Origin: Pelagerythrobacter rhizovicinus
GTDB lineage: Bacteria; Pseudomonadota; Alphaproteobacteria; Sphingomonadales; Sphingomonadaceae
Length of the DNA stretch: 64,000 bases
Reading direction: 5' to 3'
Assembly (NCBI RefSeq): GCF_004135625.1
Contig: NZ_SDPV01000001.1
Coordinates: 124,001 to 188,000 of the forward strand
The first letter of the stretch is position 1. Each line of letters opens with the position of its first letter. The position numbers and the translations under genes were made by a program. Shown here piece by piece: positions 43,068 to 51,389 of the stretch. The notes beneath the pieces are model-generated. The model searched no databases. It worked only from the letters and a program-made list of their open reading frames with translations, and had not been told where the DNA came from.

Positions 43068-43903
43068 GCGGCGCGCTGGGCGTTGCTGCGGACGCAGCCC
43101 ATCACCATCGGCAGGCACAAGCGGATGCCGGCCTCGATCGACAAGTCGCGATTGGCGATGAGCCTGCCCGTGCGCAGGCAAAGCGCAGTGACCAGTCGGT
43201 TGCTCCCGAGCGCCTCTTCCTTGCTCATCCCGTAAGTCATCGACATCGAGTTGATAATGGGATCGGTCAGCATCGCGCGCGTCGCCGCCCGTTCGCGTCG
43301 CAGGATCTCGCGCACGTCCGTCTCGAGCAGGATCGACTGGAGCAGAGAGCCCCGCCGTCCGGCTTCGTTCAGGTAGTTTACGGTGGACAAGACGATCTGT
43401 GTGATCCGGTCCTGTCCACGCAGTACGACCCCCTGCCTTGAGCGTTCGAACTCGCGAATTTCGCGCCGCGCCAGTTCTGCCAGCACATCGACCCGGCGCG
43501 GGAAGCAGTTGTGCGCCTGCGCCTGGGAGATCCCGGCCTCGCGGGCCAGGCGGTTGAGGCTGACTTCGTCAACGCCCTCCTGCTCGACAATGCGCGCTGC
43601 GATTTCGAGTAGCTGCGCTTGACGCTCCCTTATTGGCAGGCGGGTGCGTTTCATCTTGGGAGACACGGTCTTCGCCTTGCCGGTTGCGGGCTCATATGGA
43701 GGGAGGGGAGGACGAAGAGCAGTCCGCTCCTTCGCTGAGAGCCGCCAATAGCTGCGCTTTGGTCGCGGCACATCGAGCCGATCGCACATCTTCGCCAAGC
43801 CGCCCGGCGTGAGCCCAAAGGTATGGGAAATCTCCGTGAGCGGGGAGGACCACACCGCTTCGTACAATTCCGCCCGGTCCAGCATGGGCGCCTTGCGGCT
43901 CAC
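43064..43903 (-). CDS. TetR-type regulator fused to an extra N-terminal helix-turn-helix
   Basis: 279 residues from GTG 43903 (GGAGG five bases upstream; ATG 43885 is an alternative). Residues about 8-60 (LYEAVWSSPLTEISHTFGLT, then GLAKMCDRLDVPRPKRSYW) are a compact HTH found alone or in other proteins with a YW or YWA end. A linker rich in Lys and Pro follows. Residues about 90-135 (RIVEQEGVDEVSLNRLAREA and AHNCFPRRVDVLAEL) are a TetR HTH. Two DNA-binding domains in one chain is unusual. It faces the other regulator, and its upstream region is shared with the TRAP operon. Confidence 0.82.
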   Translation of the reverse strand: MSRKAPMLDRAELYEAVWSSPLTEISHTFGLTPGGLAKMCDRLDVPRPKRSYWRLSAKERTALRPPLPPYEPATGKAKTVSPKMKRTRLPIRERQAQLLEIAARIVEQEGVDEVSLNRLAREAGISQAQAHNCFPRRVDVLAELARREIREFERSRQGVVLRGQDRITQIVLSTVNYLNEAGRRGSLLQSILLETDVREILRRERAATRAMLTDPIINSMSMTYGMSKEEALGSNRLVTALCLRTGRLIANRDLSIEAGIRLCLPMVMGCVRSNAQRAA

Positions 43904-44341
43904 CCGAGCCTCCAACCACAACTTGCCCAGCTCCGCAGCGGGGGAGTATCGAACTGGAGCACCTCGATCATGTGGAGACAGTGCCAACACCAGGAGAGGT
44001 GCGCAATAGCAACCGATCCGAACAGATTGCGCCGGGCGTGGGCCAGCATTGATCTATCTCGATCGGGACCAAGCTCGAATGGGACCGGTGCTCGCGCCCC
44101 GGCGTTCGCAGCGGTCGACGATACCTCCGCCCCGGATGTGGTCGATCCGTTTCGTGCGCCATTGCCGCAGCGCGAGGCGCCCGGCAGCCATTGATCCGAC
44201 CGCCGAAAGTTCATACTGGTAACCGGTGTCATAATATGCCACACCAAGCGCAAATGACCGTTCCTGAGGTGCGGCAGAACTGGGAGAGGTGAGGATCGTG
44301 GACGCAGGTGCGTACAAGTCTTTTGGCCGGGAAGCGGTGCA
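43904..44341. other. Regulatory gap between the fusion regulator and the TRAP operon
   Basis: About 440 bases without a convincing gene. It holds one copy of the shared palindromic operator (44218-44231) and must contain the TRAP promoter and that of the fusion regulator. Confidence 0.5.
44218..44231. promoter_or_regulatory. Operator copy 1 (uronate regulon)
   Basis: GGTAACCGGTGTCA, matching the half-site GGTGTCA with a degenerate second half around the ACCGGT centre. It lies 110 bases before dctP. Confidence 0.75.
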
Positions 44342-45331
44342 TTGAAGGTCAGCCGGCGTGCCTTCGTCGGCGGTGCGTTCGCCATGGGGCTGGCCGGATG
44401 TGGCGGGGGCGGTCGGTCGACCCTGTTCGGGACGGACACGCATCCTGCCGACTACCCGACCGTTCAGGCCTTTCGGTACTTCGGCGATCTCGTGGAGCGG
44501 CGGAGCGGGGGCAGACTGCGGGTGAAGATATTCCCCAGCGGTCAGCTCGGGGCTGAGCGCGATACGCTGGAGATCACGAGCTTCGGCGGCCTCGATTTCA
44601 ACCGCGTCAATCTCGCGCCGCTCAATTCGATCGAGCCGCTGACCACGATCTTCTCGCTGCCGTTCCTGTTCGATAGCGAGGCCCATCTGCGCCGGGTTCT
44701 CGACGGGGAGCCGGGCGAGCGCGTACTCCGCTCGCTCGCGCCGCACGACATGATCGGCCTGTGTTTCTACGATTCCGGCGCGCGGTCCTTCTACAATACG
44801 CGCGGCCCGATCGAACGGCCTGCCGACATGCACGGCATGAAGATCAGGGTTCAGAATTCCGACCTCTACGTGGCGATGATCCAGGGTCTCGGCGCCGCCG
44901 CGACACCGATGGACCTAAGCGAAGTCTATCAGGGGCTCGTCCAGGGCGTGATCGATGGAGCGGAGAACAACTGGCCCTCCTACGAGAGCGGGCGTCATTA
45001 CGAAGTCGCGCCTTACTACAGCCTCACGCGCCACGTCATGGCTCCAGAGGTGCTGCTGATGTCGAAGGTGAGCTGGGACAATCTGAATTCCGCAGACCGG
45101 GAGATCGTGATGGAGAGCGCGCGCGAATCGGTGCCCTACATGCGCCGCCTGTGGGATGCGCGCGTGGCAGCGGCGCAAGAGGCGCTGGTCGCCGACGGAG
45201 TCCGGGTGAACGAAGTCGACCCCAGGCCTTTCCGGCGACGAATGCATCCGGTCTGGGAGAGCTTCGTCACGACCGACGTGCAGAACGATATCATGCGCGC
45301 GGTGCTGGCGATGGGGGACGGCAATGCTTGA
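44342..45331 (+). CDS. dctP: TRAP transporter solute-binding protein (DctP)
   Basis: 329 residues from TTG 44342. The N-terminus SRRAFVGGAFAMGLAGCGGG combines a twin-arginine-like pair with a lipobox, so it is a membrane-anchored binding protein. Family marks: FGDLVERRSGGRLRVKIFPS, GAERDTLE, GVIDGAENNW and the Arg-containing ADMHGMKIRVQ (carboxylate contact). TRAP binding proteins take up organic acids; the shared operator and neighbours point to hexuronates or oligouronides. The ATG at codon 15 would destroy the signal peptide, so TTG is preferred. Confidence 0.88.
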   Translation: MKVSRRAFVGGAFAMGLAGCGGGGRSTLFGTDTHPADYPTVQAFRYFGDLVERRSGGRLRVKIFPSGQLGAERDTLEITSFGGLDFNRVNLAPLNSIEPLTTIFSLPFLFDSEAHLRRVLDGEPGERVLRSLAPHDMIGLCFYDSGARSFYNTRGPIERPADMHGMKIRVQNSDLYVAMIQGLGAAATPMDLSEVYQGLVQGVIDGAENNWPSYESGRHYEVAPYYSLTRHVMAPEVLLMSKVSWDNLNSADREIVMESARESVPYMRRLWDARVAAAQEALVADGVRVNEVDPRPFRRRMHPVWESFVTTDVQNDIMRAVLAMGDGNA

Positions 45332-45839
45332 TACCTTGAAACGCGTGAATCGAGCGGCGAGTGCTTGCCTGCTCCATGCCGGCGCGGCGGGACTCGTCGT
45401 CATGACGGCCGTCATCGGCTGGCAGGTGTTCGGCCGCTTCGTCCTGAACGACAGTCCGTCATGGGCGGAGCAGGCCGCGCTGGTTCTCATGATCTGGTAC
45501 GTGTTCTTCGCCGCCGCGGCGGGCGTTCGCGAGGGGTTTCACATCCGCATCGTCGCCGTGCAGTCGGCGCTGCCGCCTTCCGTGCGCCGCGTGGTGCGCC
45601 TGGTCGCGCACGTGGTTGTCGGGCTGAGCGGCGTCGCACTTCTTGTGTGGGGAGGGGAACTGGTCGCGCGCACCTGGAGCCATGTCATCCCGACTCTCGG
45701 CCTGCCGCGCGGCGTTGCCTATCTGCCGCTGCCGCTGTCGGGCGTGCTGATGGCACTCTTCGCGACCGAGCTGATCCTGGAGGACAGCGCAGGCGAGGAA
45801 AGCGCGGACATGGAGATGGAGAGCGGTCAGTGGAGCTAG
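45324..45839 (+). CDS. dctQ: TRAP transporter small membrane subunit (DctQ)
   Basis: 171 residues with four membrane helices (about 20-40, 52-70, 88-108, 130-150). MTAVIGWQVFGRFVLNDSPSW is the DctQ hallmark. It overlaps dctP by eight bases and dctM by ten, so all three subunits are co-translated. Confidence 0.92.
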   Translation: MLDTLKRVNRAASACLLHAGAAGLVVMTAVIGWQVFGRFVLNDSPSWAEQAALVLMIWYVFFAAAAGVREGFHIRIVAVQSALPPSVRRVVRLVAHVVVGLSGVALLVWGGELVARTWSHVIPTLGLPRGVAYLPLPLSGVLMALFATELILEDSAGEESADMEMESGQWS

Positions 45840-47110
45840 CGGTTCTCTTCCTCACTCTGCTGGTCCTGCTGCTGCTTGGCGTGCCGGTGGCGTTCGCCCT
45901 CCTGGGTGCGACAATCGCCGCCTTTCTCGCGATCGACCTCCCGCTGGTGGTCGTGTTCCAGCGAATGGCCGCGGGCATCAGCGTGTTCAGCCTGATGGCC
46001 ATCCCGTTCTTCATCTTCGCCGGGGATCTGATGTACCGGGCGGGGATAGCAACCCGCCTGGTGCAGGTGGCCGAAGCCACTTTCGGCCGCACACGGGGCG
46101 GTCTGGGGCAGGTGAACGTCGGCGCATCCATGCTGTTCGGCGCCGTATCCGGCTCCGCCATTGCCTGCGCATCGGCCATGGGGTCCACCCTGGTCCCGCT
46201 GATGAAGGAAAAGGGGTACGATACCGACTACGCGGTGAACGTGACCGCGACCGGAGCAATCGTCGGACTGCTCATTCCGCCTTCCCACAACATGATCATC
46301 TACGCGGCGGCTTCGGGTACCGGCGTGTCGATCGGTGACCTGTTCCTGGCCGGCATCGTGCCCGGGGTCCTCACCGGGCTCCTGCTGATGATCGTCACTT
46401 ATGTGGTGGCACGGCGGAAAGGCTATCCCCGCGGCATCTTCCCGGGCTGGCGACCTTTCCTGCGCGCGGCGCTCTATGCAGTGCCTGGGCTCCTCACGGC
46501 GATCATCATCATGGGAGGGATCCTGAGCGGCATCTTCACTGCAACGGAAAGCTCGGCGATTGCAGTCATCTACACGGTCCTGGTCGGCGCTCTCGTCTAC
46601 CGGACGCTGGGGCCGAAGGAGTTCCTGGGAGCCGCGGTCCAGTCGGTGAAGACTACCGCCATGGTGCTCCTGATCATCGCCTCGGCCACGGGCTTCGGCT
46701 TTGCGCTCGCGATCCTCGAGGTCCCGGCCGAACTCGCGAACCTGATCGGGTTCATGACCGACAATCCGATCCTGATCCTCCTCCTCATCAATATCATCCT
46801 GCTCCTGCTTGGCACGTTCATGGACATGGCCCCGCTGATCGTGATCACGACGCCCATCTTTCTGCCCATCCTGATGCCGCTGGGGATCGATCCGGTGCAT
46901 TTCGGGATCATCCTGATGCTCAACCTCGGCATCGGGCTCGTGACCCCGCCCGTGGGCTCGGTGCTGTTCGTCAGCTCGGCGATCGGCAAGATCCCGATCG
47001 AGCGGACGGTGAAGACGATCTGGCCGTTCTACGGCGCGCTTGTCGTTGCGCTGATGCTGATCACCTACATCCCCGAACTCTCCATGGCGCTGCCGAACTA
47101 TTTCGACTGA
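45830..47110 (+). CDS. dctM: TRAP transporter large membrane subunit (DctM)
   Basis: 426 residues from GTG 45830, about 12 membrane helices. FIFAGDLMYRAGIATRLV, GAVSGSAIACASAMG, IGLLIPPSHNMIIYA-type (VGLLIPPSHNMIIYA) and LNLGIGLVTPPVGSVLF are the family motifs. It carries out sodium-coupled import of the ligand delivered by DctP. Confidence 0.93.
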   Translation: MELAVLFLTLLVLLLLGVPVAFALLGATIAAFLAIDLPLVVVFQRMAAGISVFSLMAIPFFIFAGDLMYRAGIATRLVQVAEATFGRTRGGLGQVNVGASMLFGAVSGSAIACASAMGSTLVPLMKEKGYDTDYAVNVTATGAIVGLLIPPSHNMIIYAAASGTGVSIGDLFLAGIVPGVLTGLLLMIVTYVVARRKGYPRGIFPGWRPFLRAALYAVPGLLTAIIIMGGILSGIFTATESSAIAVIYTVLVGALVYRTLGPKEFLGAAVQSVKTTAMVLLIIASATGFGFALAILEVPAELANLIGFMTDNPILILLLINIILLLLGTFMDMAPLIVITTPIFLPILMPLGIDPVHFGIILMLNLGIGLVTPPVGSVLFVSSAIGKIPIERTVKTIWPFYGALVVALMLITYIPELSMALPNYFD

Positions 47111-47120
47111 GGAGAAAGCG

Positions 47121-47654
47121 ATGTCTCGCGTCGGTTCGACCCTGCTTCTGTCCCTCCTCGCCGCCGCCTGCGCCGGCGAACCGGAATCGCCCTCCGATGC
47201 CACCGCGGTGAACACGTCGGGCAAGCGCGACGTACCGGTGGCCGAAGTGCCCGCCGAGGTTCTCGCGGCGGCGCGCGCGGAGCAGGGAGACTTCACGATT
47301 GACGAGGCCGAGATCGAGACACGCGACGGGCGCTCGTATTACGACGTCGGTGGTACGCTGGCCGACGGGACGGAGATCGAATTCGACGTCATGCAGGAAG
47401 AAGACGGGCAGTGGCGAGTGGTCGAGACCCAGCGCGACATTGCGCTTTCGGAAACGCCGCTGCCGGTGCGCGAGACCTTGACCGGGCACGATGGGGCCTT
47501 CTCACCGACCCGCATCATCGAGAGCGTGCAGGCCGACGGACTGGTCATCTACGAGCTCTACGGGCCCGACGGAAATGATCCGCAGGGGCGCAAGCTGGAG
47601 ATCAGGTGGGATGGCGAGAGCGCCGACCTGCTGGCCCGCGAATGGGAGCACTAG
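47121..47654 (+). CDS. PepSY-like lipoprotein at the end of the TRAP operon
   Basis: 177 residues starting 10 bases after dctM. The signal peptide ends LLAAACAGE (lipobox). The segment VPAEVLAAARAEQGDFTIDE, and DGRSYYDVGGTLADGTEIEF with DGQWRVVETQRDI, resembles PepSY-type repeats found in periplasmic inhibitors and sensors. The function is unknown. The position suggests a role tied to uptake. A terminator hairpin follows. Confidence 0.72.
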   Translation: MSRVGSTLLLSLLAAACAGEPESPSDATAVNTSGKRDVPVAEVPAEVLAAARAEQGDFTIDEAEIETRDGRSYYDVGGTLADGTEIEFDVMQEEDGQWRVVETQRDIALSETPLPVRETLTGHDGAFSPTRIIESVQADGLVIYELYGPDGNDPQGRKLEIRWDGESADLLAREWEH

Positions 47655-47667
47655 GGTCCAGGCCCTA

Positions 47668-47686
47668 GCCGCCGTTCGGCGGTTTT
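47668..47686 (+). terminator. Intrinsic terminator of the TRAP operon
   Basis: CCGCCG (47669-47674) and CGGCGG (47677-47682) form a six-pair stem followed directly by TTTT. A second stem, CTAGGG/CCCTAG, overlaps the stop codon of the lipoprotein. Confidence 0.75.
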
Positions 47687-47708
47687 GCGCCCGGGCAGCG
47701 GGTGCGCA

Positions 47709-48524
47709 TTACTCCGGCTCGGCTTCGACCAGCCGGCATTCCACCGAGTAGCCGTTGAACTGCGCCTCGACCGTCTGGCCGGGCCGCGCGTCGTGGACAC
47801 CCGTCACGGCGCCGGTGGAAATCCACTGCCCCGGGGCGAGTTCGATCCCGCGCTGCGCCAGGAGCTCGAACAGGAAGCGCGCCGAGCCCATCGCGCCATC
47901 CGGGAACGACGCCGCCCGCCCGCTCCCGACTTCCACACCGTCGATGAGCGTCCGGACGTCCCATTCCTCGAACCCGCTTTCACGCCAGTCCGGTATGGCA
48001 TTCCCGATGACCAGACCGTTGTTGTTGCCGAAGTCGGAGATGACCGCCATCGGCCCGATGTCGTTGATCGCGCCCAGCGGCGAGCTGGCAATCTCGAGGC
48101 CGACGTGCACTGCATCGATCAGATCGGCCGCTTCCGCCAGCGTGAAAGCCTTCTTGCCGGACGGCGGCGCCGCTCCGACCCGCAGCAGAAACTCCGCCTC
48201 GCCCGCGGCGAAACCCTTGGCGAAGATCGGCATGTCCTCGCCGTTCTCGCGGCTCAGGAATATCGGGCCGGTGAGGCGATCCGCCTGAAAGCGAACGCTC
48301 AAGGGGGGCATGATCCGGCCCACCTTCCAGCCGATGATGGGGCGCTGCCACTCGGCGATGGCCCGGTCCTGGACCGCATAGGCCGCCGCGAGCGTGTCCG
48401 GAAGCATGCCGGGGTAATCGCTCAGCCCGTCCGCTGTTCGTCGCGCCGCCAGGAAGCGGCTGGCGATGGCCGCAGCATCTTCATTCACCAAAGTCACGTC
48501 AAACCCCTGAAGAACTTCATCCAT
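47709..48524 (-). CDS. 2-keto-4-pentenoate hydratase-like (MhpD/FAH fold) enzyme
   Basis: 271 residues. MhpD-type signatures: IIGWKVGRIMPPLSV, GPIFLSRENGEDM, GEAEFLLRVGAAP (metal-binding Glu), AVHVGLEIASSP and PGQWISTGAVTGVHDARPG. MhpD adds water to 2-hydroxypentadienoate in aromatic degradation, but the FAH fold also handles 2-keto-3-deoxy acids. No other aromatic-pathway gene is near, and an operator copy lies ten bases before its start. So it is probably part of the sugar-acid pathway with a substrate that is not yet known. Confidence 0.87.
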   Translation of the reverse strand: MDEVLQGFDVTLVNEDAAAIASRFLAARRTADGLSDYPGMLPDTLAAAYAVQDRAIAEWQRPIIGWKVGRIMPPLSVRFQADRLTGPIFLSRENGEDMPIFAKGFAAGEAEFLLRVGAAPPSGKKAFTLAEAADLIDAVHVGLEIASSPLGAINDIGPMAVISDFGNNNGLVIGNAIPDWRESGFEEWDVRTLIDGVEVGSGRAASFPDGAMGSARFLFELLAQRGIELAPGQWISTGAVTGVHDARPGQTVEAQFNGYSVECRLVEAEPE

Positions 48525-48533
48525 TCAATATTG

Positions 48534-48547
48534 GAAACCGGTGTCAT
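48534..48547. promoter_or_regulatory. Operator copy 2 (uronate regulon)
   Basis: GGAAACCGGTGTCA, ten bases upstream of the hydratase start on the minus strand. It is identical over all 14 bases to copy 3. Confidence 0.85.
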
Positions 48548-48612
48548 AAGCAACAGCGCTTCGCATTTTTCCTTGTTCGACGACGTACCCGGTGGGCCTG
48601 AAGGACGAGCGC

Positions 48613-50121
48613 TCAGAGCGTCACGCCACGCTTCCAGATCGCGATCTCCCGAGTGTCGTTCCTTTCGGACGCTGTCGGTTCGCCCGAAGCGTGCGCCAGG
48701 ATCCGGTCGAGCAGCAATGCAGCGACCGCGCCCGGGCCCTCGGCCAGGACCGGCCCGGCATCGAAATCGATCCAGCGCGACTTGCGGGCCGCCAGTTCGG
48801 AGTTGGAGGCGATCTTGAGTGTCGGGGCCGGGAAGCCCAGCGGTGTGCCGCGCCCAGTCGTGAACAGGATCACCGTCGCACCCGCCGCCGCGAGCGCGGT
48901 CGAGGAAACCGCATCGTTGCCGGGCGCCTCGAGCAAGGTCAGGCCGGTGTGCCGCACCCGCTCGCCATAGCGAATGACATCGGCGAGTGGCGACTGGCCC
49001 GCCTTCTGAACCGCGCCGAGCGACTTCTCCTCCAGGGTCGTAATGCCTCCCGCGAGGTTTCCGGGAGACGGATTCTCCGAGACCGGCTGCCCGCTCTCCA
49101 GGAAGTAGCGCTTGAACTCGTTCACGAGCGCCACGGTGCGGTTGAACACGCCGGCGTCGCGGGCGCGGGCCATCAGCAGGTGCTCGGCGCCGAAAATCTC
49201 CGGAATCTCCGTCAGAACCGCTGACCCGCCCGCCCCCACGACCGCATCTGCCATGCGCCCGACCAGCGGGTTCGCGGTAAGGCCGCTGAACCCGTCCGAT
49301 CCCCCGCACTTGAGGCCGAGGACGAGCTCCCCCAGAGACGCCGGCCGCCGCTCCGCGATCGAAGCAAGGCTGACGAGTTCGTCCACGAGCGCGAGCCCCT
49401 TCTCGATCTCGTCATCCACGCCTTGGGCCCGGAGCGTGCGCACGCGGCTCCGCAAGGCGTCCGGGATCTCCGCGACGAGGTCGTCCAGCTGGTTCGATTC
49501 GCAACCGAGCCCCAGCAACAGCACGCCGCCCGCGTTGGGATGGCAGGCGAGGGCGGCCAGGAGGGTCCTCGTGCTGTCGAGGTCGCTGCCGAGTTGCGAG
49601 CAGCCGTGCGGATGGGGGAAGGCATGAATGCCGTCGACCGCCTGTCCGTGGCGTGCTGCGGCGAGGCTGGCGATCCGCTCCGCCGTGCGGCCGACGCAAC
49701 CGACGGTCGGCAGGATCCAGATCTCGTTGCGCGTGCCCACGCGACCGTCGGCCCGGTGATAGCCGAGGAACTCCGCATCGACCTGCGGCAGTGGTTCCGT
49801 CGGCGCGGGCTCGTACGAATAGCCCTCCAGGCCCTTCAGCCGGGTCTCGACGTTGTGGGTGTGGACGTGTGCGCCGGGGGCGATCTCCGCCGTCGCCCTC
49901 CCGATCGGCCAACCGAACTTGAACACGTCCGCACCCGCTCCGATGGGCGCGAGGGCGATCTTGTGCCCATGCGGCACAGGCCCGGCCGCAACCACTCTTC
50001 GCTCGCCCACGCGCAGCGCCTCGCCGGCGGCGACCGCGCGCAGCGCTACCGCGACGTTGTCGCGCGGGTGAAGGTGCAGGAGCGCCGGCATGTCTGCAGA
50101 AAGGGCGAAGGAAGCTTGCAT
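48613..50121 (-). CDS. uxaA: Altronate dehydratase
   Basis: UxaA dehydrates D-altronate to 2-keto-3-deoxygluconate in galacturonate breakdown. 502 residues, full-length form. The N-terminal SAF domain (residues about 10-100) has HPRDNVAVALRAVAAGE. The main part has GYHRADGRVGTRNEIWILPT, HPHGCSQLG, LGLGCESNQ, LKCGGSDGFSGLTANP (cysteine cluster for iron) and TTGRGTPLGFPAPTLKI. Galactarate dehydratase is a close relative, but the presence of uxaC makes altronate the better call. Confidence 0.9.
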   Translation of the reverse strand: MQASFALSADMPALLHLHPRDNVAVALRAVAAGEALRVGERRVVAAGPVPHGHKIALAPIGAGADVFKFGWPIGRATAEIAPGAHVHTHNVETRLKGLEGYSYEPAPTEPLPQVDAEFLGYHRADGRVGTRNEIWILPTVGCVGRTAERIASLAAARHGQAVDGIHAFPHPHGCSQLGSDLDSTRTLLAALACHPNAGGVLLLGLGCESNQLDDLVAEIPDALRSRVRTLRAQGVDDEIEKGLALVDELVSLASIAERRPASLGELVLGLKCGGSDGFSGLTANPLVGRMADAVVGAGGSAVLTEIPEIFGAEHLLMARARDAGVFNRTVALVNEFKRYFLESGQPVSENPSPGNLAGGITTLEEKSLGAVQKAGQSPLADVIRYGERVRHTGLTLLEAPGNDAVSSTALAAAGATVILFTTGRGTPLGFPAPTLKIASNSELAARKSRWIDFDAGPVLAEGPGAVAALLLDRILAHASGEPTASERNDTREIAIWKRGVTL

Positions 50122-50125
50122 CGTT

Positions 50126-50139
50126 GGAAACCGGTGTCA
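50126..50139. promoter_or_regulatory. Operator copy 3 (uronate regulon)
   Basis: GGAAACCGGTGTCA, five bases upstream of uxaA and about 90 bases upstream of the lacI-type gene on the other strand, so it may serve both and give autoregulation. Confidence 0.85.
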
Positions 50140-50230
50140 GTCTAGGCTTGCCTTCACGCCCTCGCAAGGGGCATGCCCTTGGCGGCGATGTGAGGAGTGG
50201 CTATGCGGACCGGAAAGAGAGGGCAGGGCG

Positions 50231-51286
50231 TTGGCGGAACAGGATAGATCATCGTCGTCCGCAAAACGCGCGGCGAAGCCGACCATCAACGACGTCGCGC
50301 GGCTGGCCGGCGTGTCGAAGAAGACGGTAAGCCGTGTCATCAACCGCTCCGCACTTCTCAACAGCGAGACGCGCGAACGCGTGGAGCGGGTGATCGACGA
50401 GTTGGGTTATGTGCCCAATCCGCAGGCGCGGGCGCTGGCGCTGCGCCGCAATTTCCTCATTGGCCTGATCCACGACAATCCCAACGCCCAGACCGTTCTG
50501 AACGTCCAGCAGGGCATCCTGGAGGCGTTGCAGGGGACCGAATTCGAACTGGTCGTGCGGCCGGTCGACCGCCGCTCCCCGCTCATGCTCGAAGATGTCC
50601 GCGCCTTCCTCAGCCGCCAGCGGTTGTTCGGCGTGATGCTGCTGCCGCCGATATCCGAGAACGACGTGCTCGCCGCCCTGTGCGACGAACTGGGCTGCCG
50701 TTACGTGCGCATGGGTTCGGCGGAGCTCGACGATCCGGATCATCTGGTTGCGTCGAACGATCGCGAGGCGGTTCGCGAGGCCACCACCTACCTCGTCGAT
50801 CAGGGACACCGGCTGATCGGCCTCATCGAAGGCCCGCGCGGCTTCCGCTCGGCGTCCGAGCGCCGCGCAGGCTTCGAGCAGGCGATCGAGGCGGCGGGCA
50901 TCGAATTGCCCAGGAACTTCATCGCCGAAGGAAACTACACGTTCGAATCGGGCATCCAGGCGGCCAACCGGCTGTTGGATCTTGCGCCGGCGCCGACCGC
51001 GATCTTCGCCTCCAACGACGAGATGGCTGCCGGGGTCGTGCACGCTGCCAACCAGCGCGGCCTGTCCGTGCCGGAAAACCTCTCGGTCATCGGTTTCGAC
51101 GACACCGCCATAGCCGCGCACATCTGGCCGCCGCTTACGACCGTGCGCTGGCCCATCATTCCAATGGCGCGCTCGGCGGCGTTGAAGCTGGTCGGCAACC
51201 CCGCCGAGCGCAAGGGAGCAAGCGAACCGTCGCTGTTCCTCTCCAGCCTCGTACGACGAGCGTCGGTCGCCCCGCCGCGAGGCTGA
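50231..51286 (+). CDS. LacI-family transcriptional repressor of the uronate locus
   Basis: 351 residues from TTG 50231. The LacI HTH (TINDVARLAGVSKKTVSRVI) and hinge (LGYVPNPQARALALRR) lead into a periplasmic-binding-protein-like sensor domain (IGLIHDNPN, GFRSASERRAGFEQAIEAAG, IFASNDEMAAGVVHAANQRG). The helix QARALALRR is the minor-groove part that needs a central CG in the operator; the six operator copies here all have it. The inducer is likely a pathway intermediate such as KDG. The start codon is TTG; no ATG upstream fits. Confidence 0.92.
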   Translation: MAEQDRSSSSAKRAAKPTINDVARLAGVSKKTVSRVINRSALLNSETRERVERVIDELGYVPNPQARALALRRNFLIGLIHDNPNAQTVLNVQQGILEALQGTEFELVVRPVDRRSPLMLEDVRAFLSRQRLFGVMLLPPISENDVLAALCDELGCRYVRMGSAELDDPDHLVASNDREAVREATTYLVDQGHRLIGLIEGPRGFRSASERRAGFEQAIEAAGIELPRNFIAEGNYTFESGIQAANRLLDLAPAPTAIFASNDEMAAGVVHAANQRGLSVPENLSVIGFDDTAIAAHIWPPLTTVRWPIIPMARSAALKLVGNPAERKGASEPSLFLSSLVRRASVAPPRG

Positions 51287-51331
51287 TACGCACCGTTCGG
51301 AAATTGCGCGGGGGCACCTTGCATCACCTCC

Positions 51332-51345
51332 TGACACCGGTTACC
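51332..51345. promoter_or_regulatory. Operator copy 4 (uronate regulon)
   Basis: TGACACCGGTTACC, 45 bases upstream of uxaC. It controls the long forward operon. Confidence 0.85.
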
Positions 51346-51389
51346 AACGGAACGAAGGCGGCGCTGATCGCCGCACGAGAAGGACAGGA

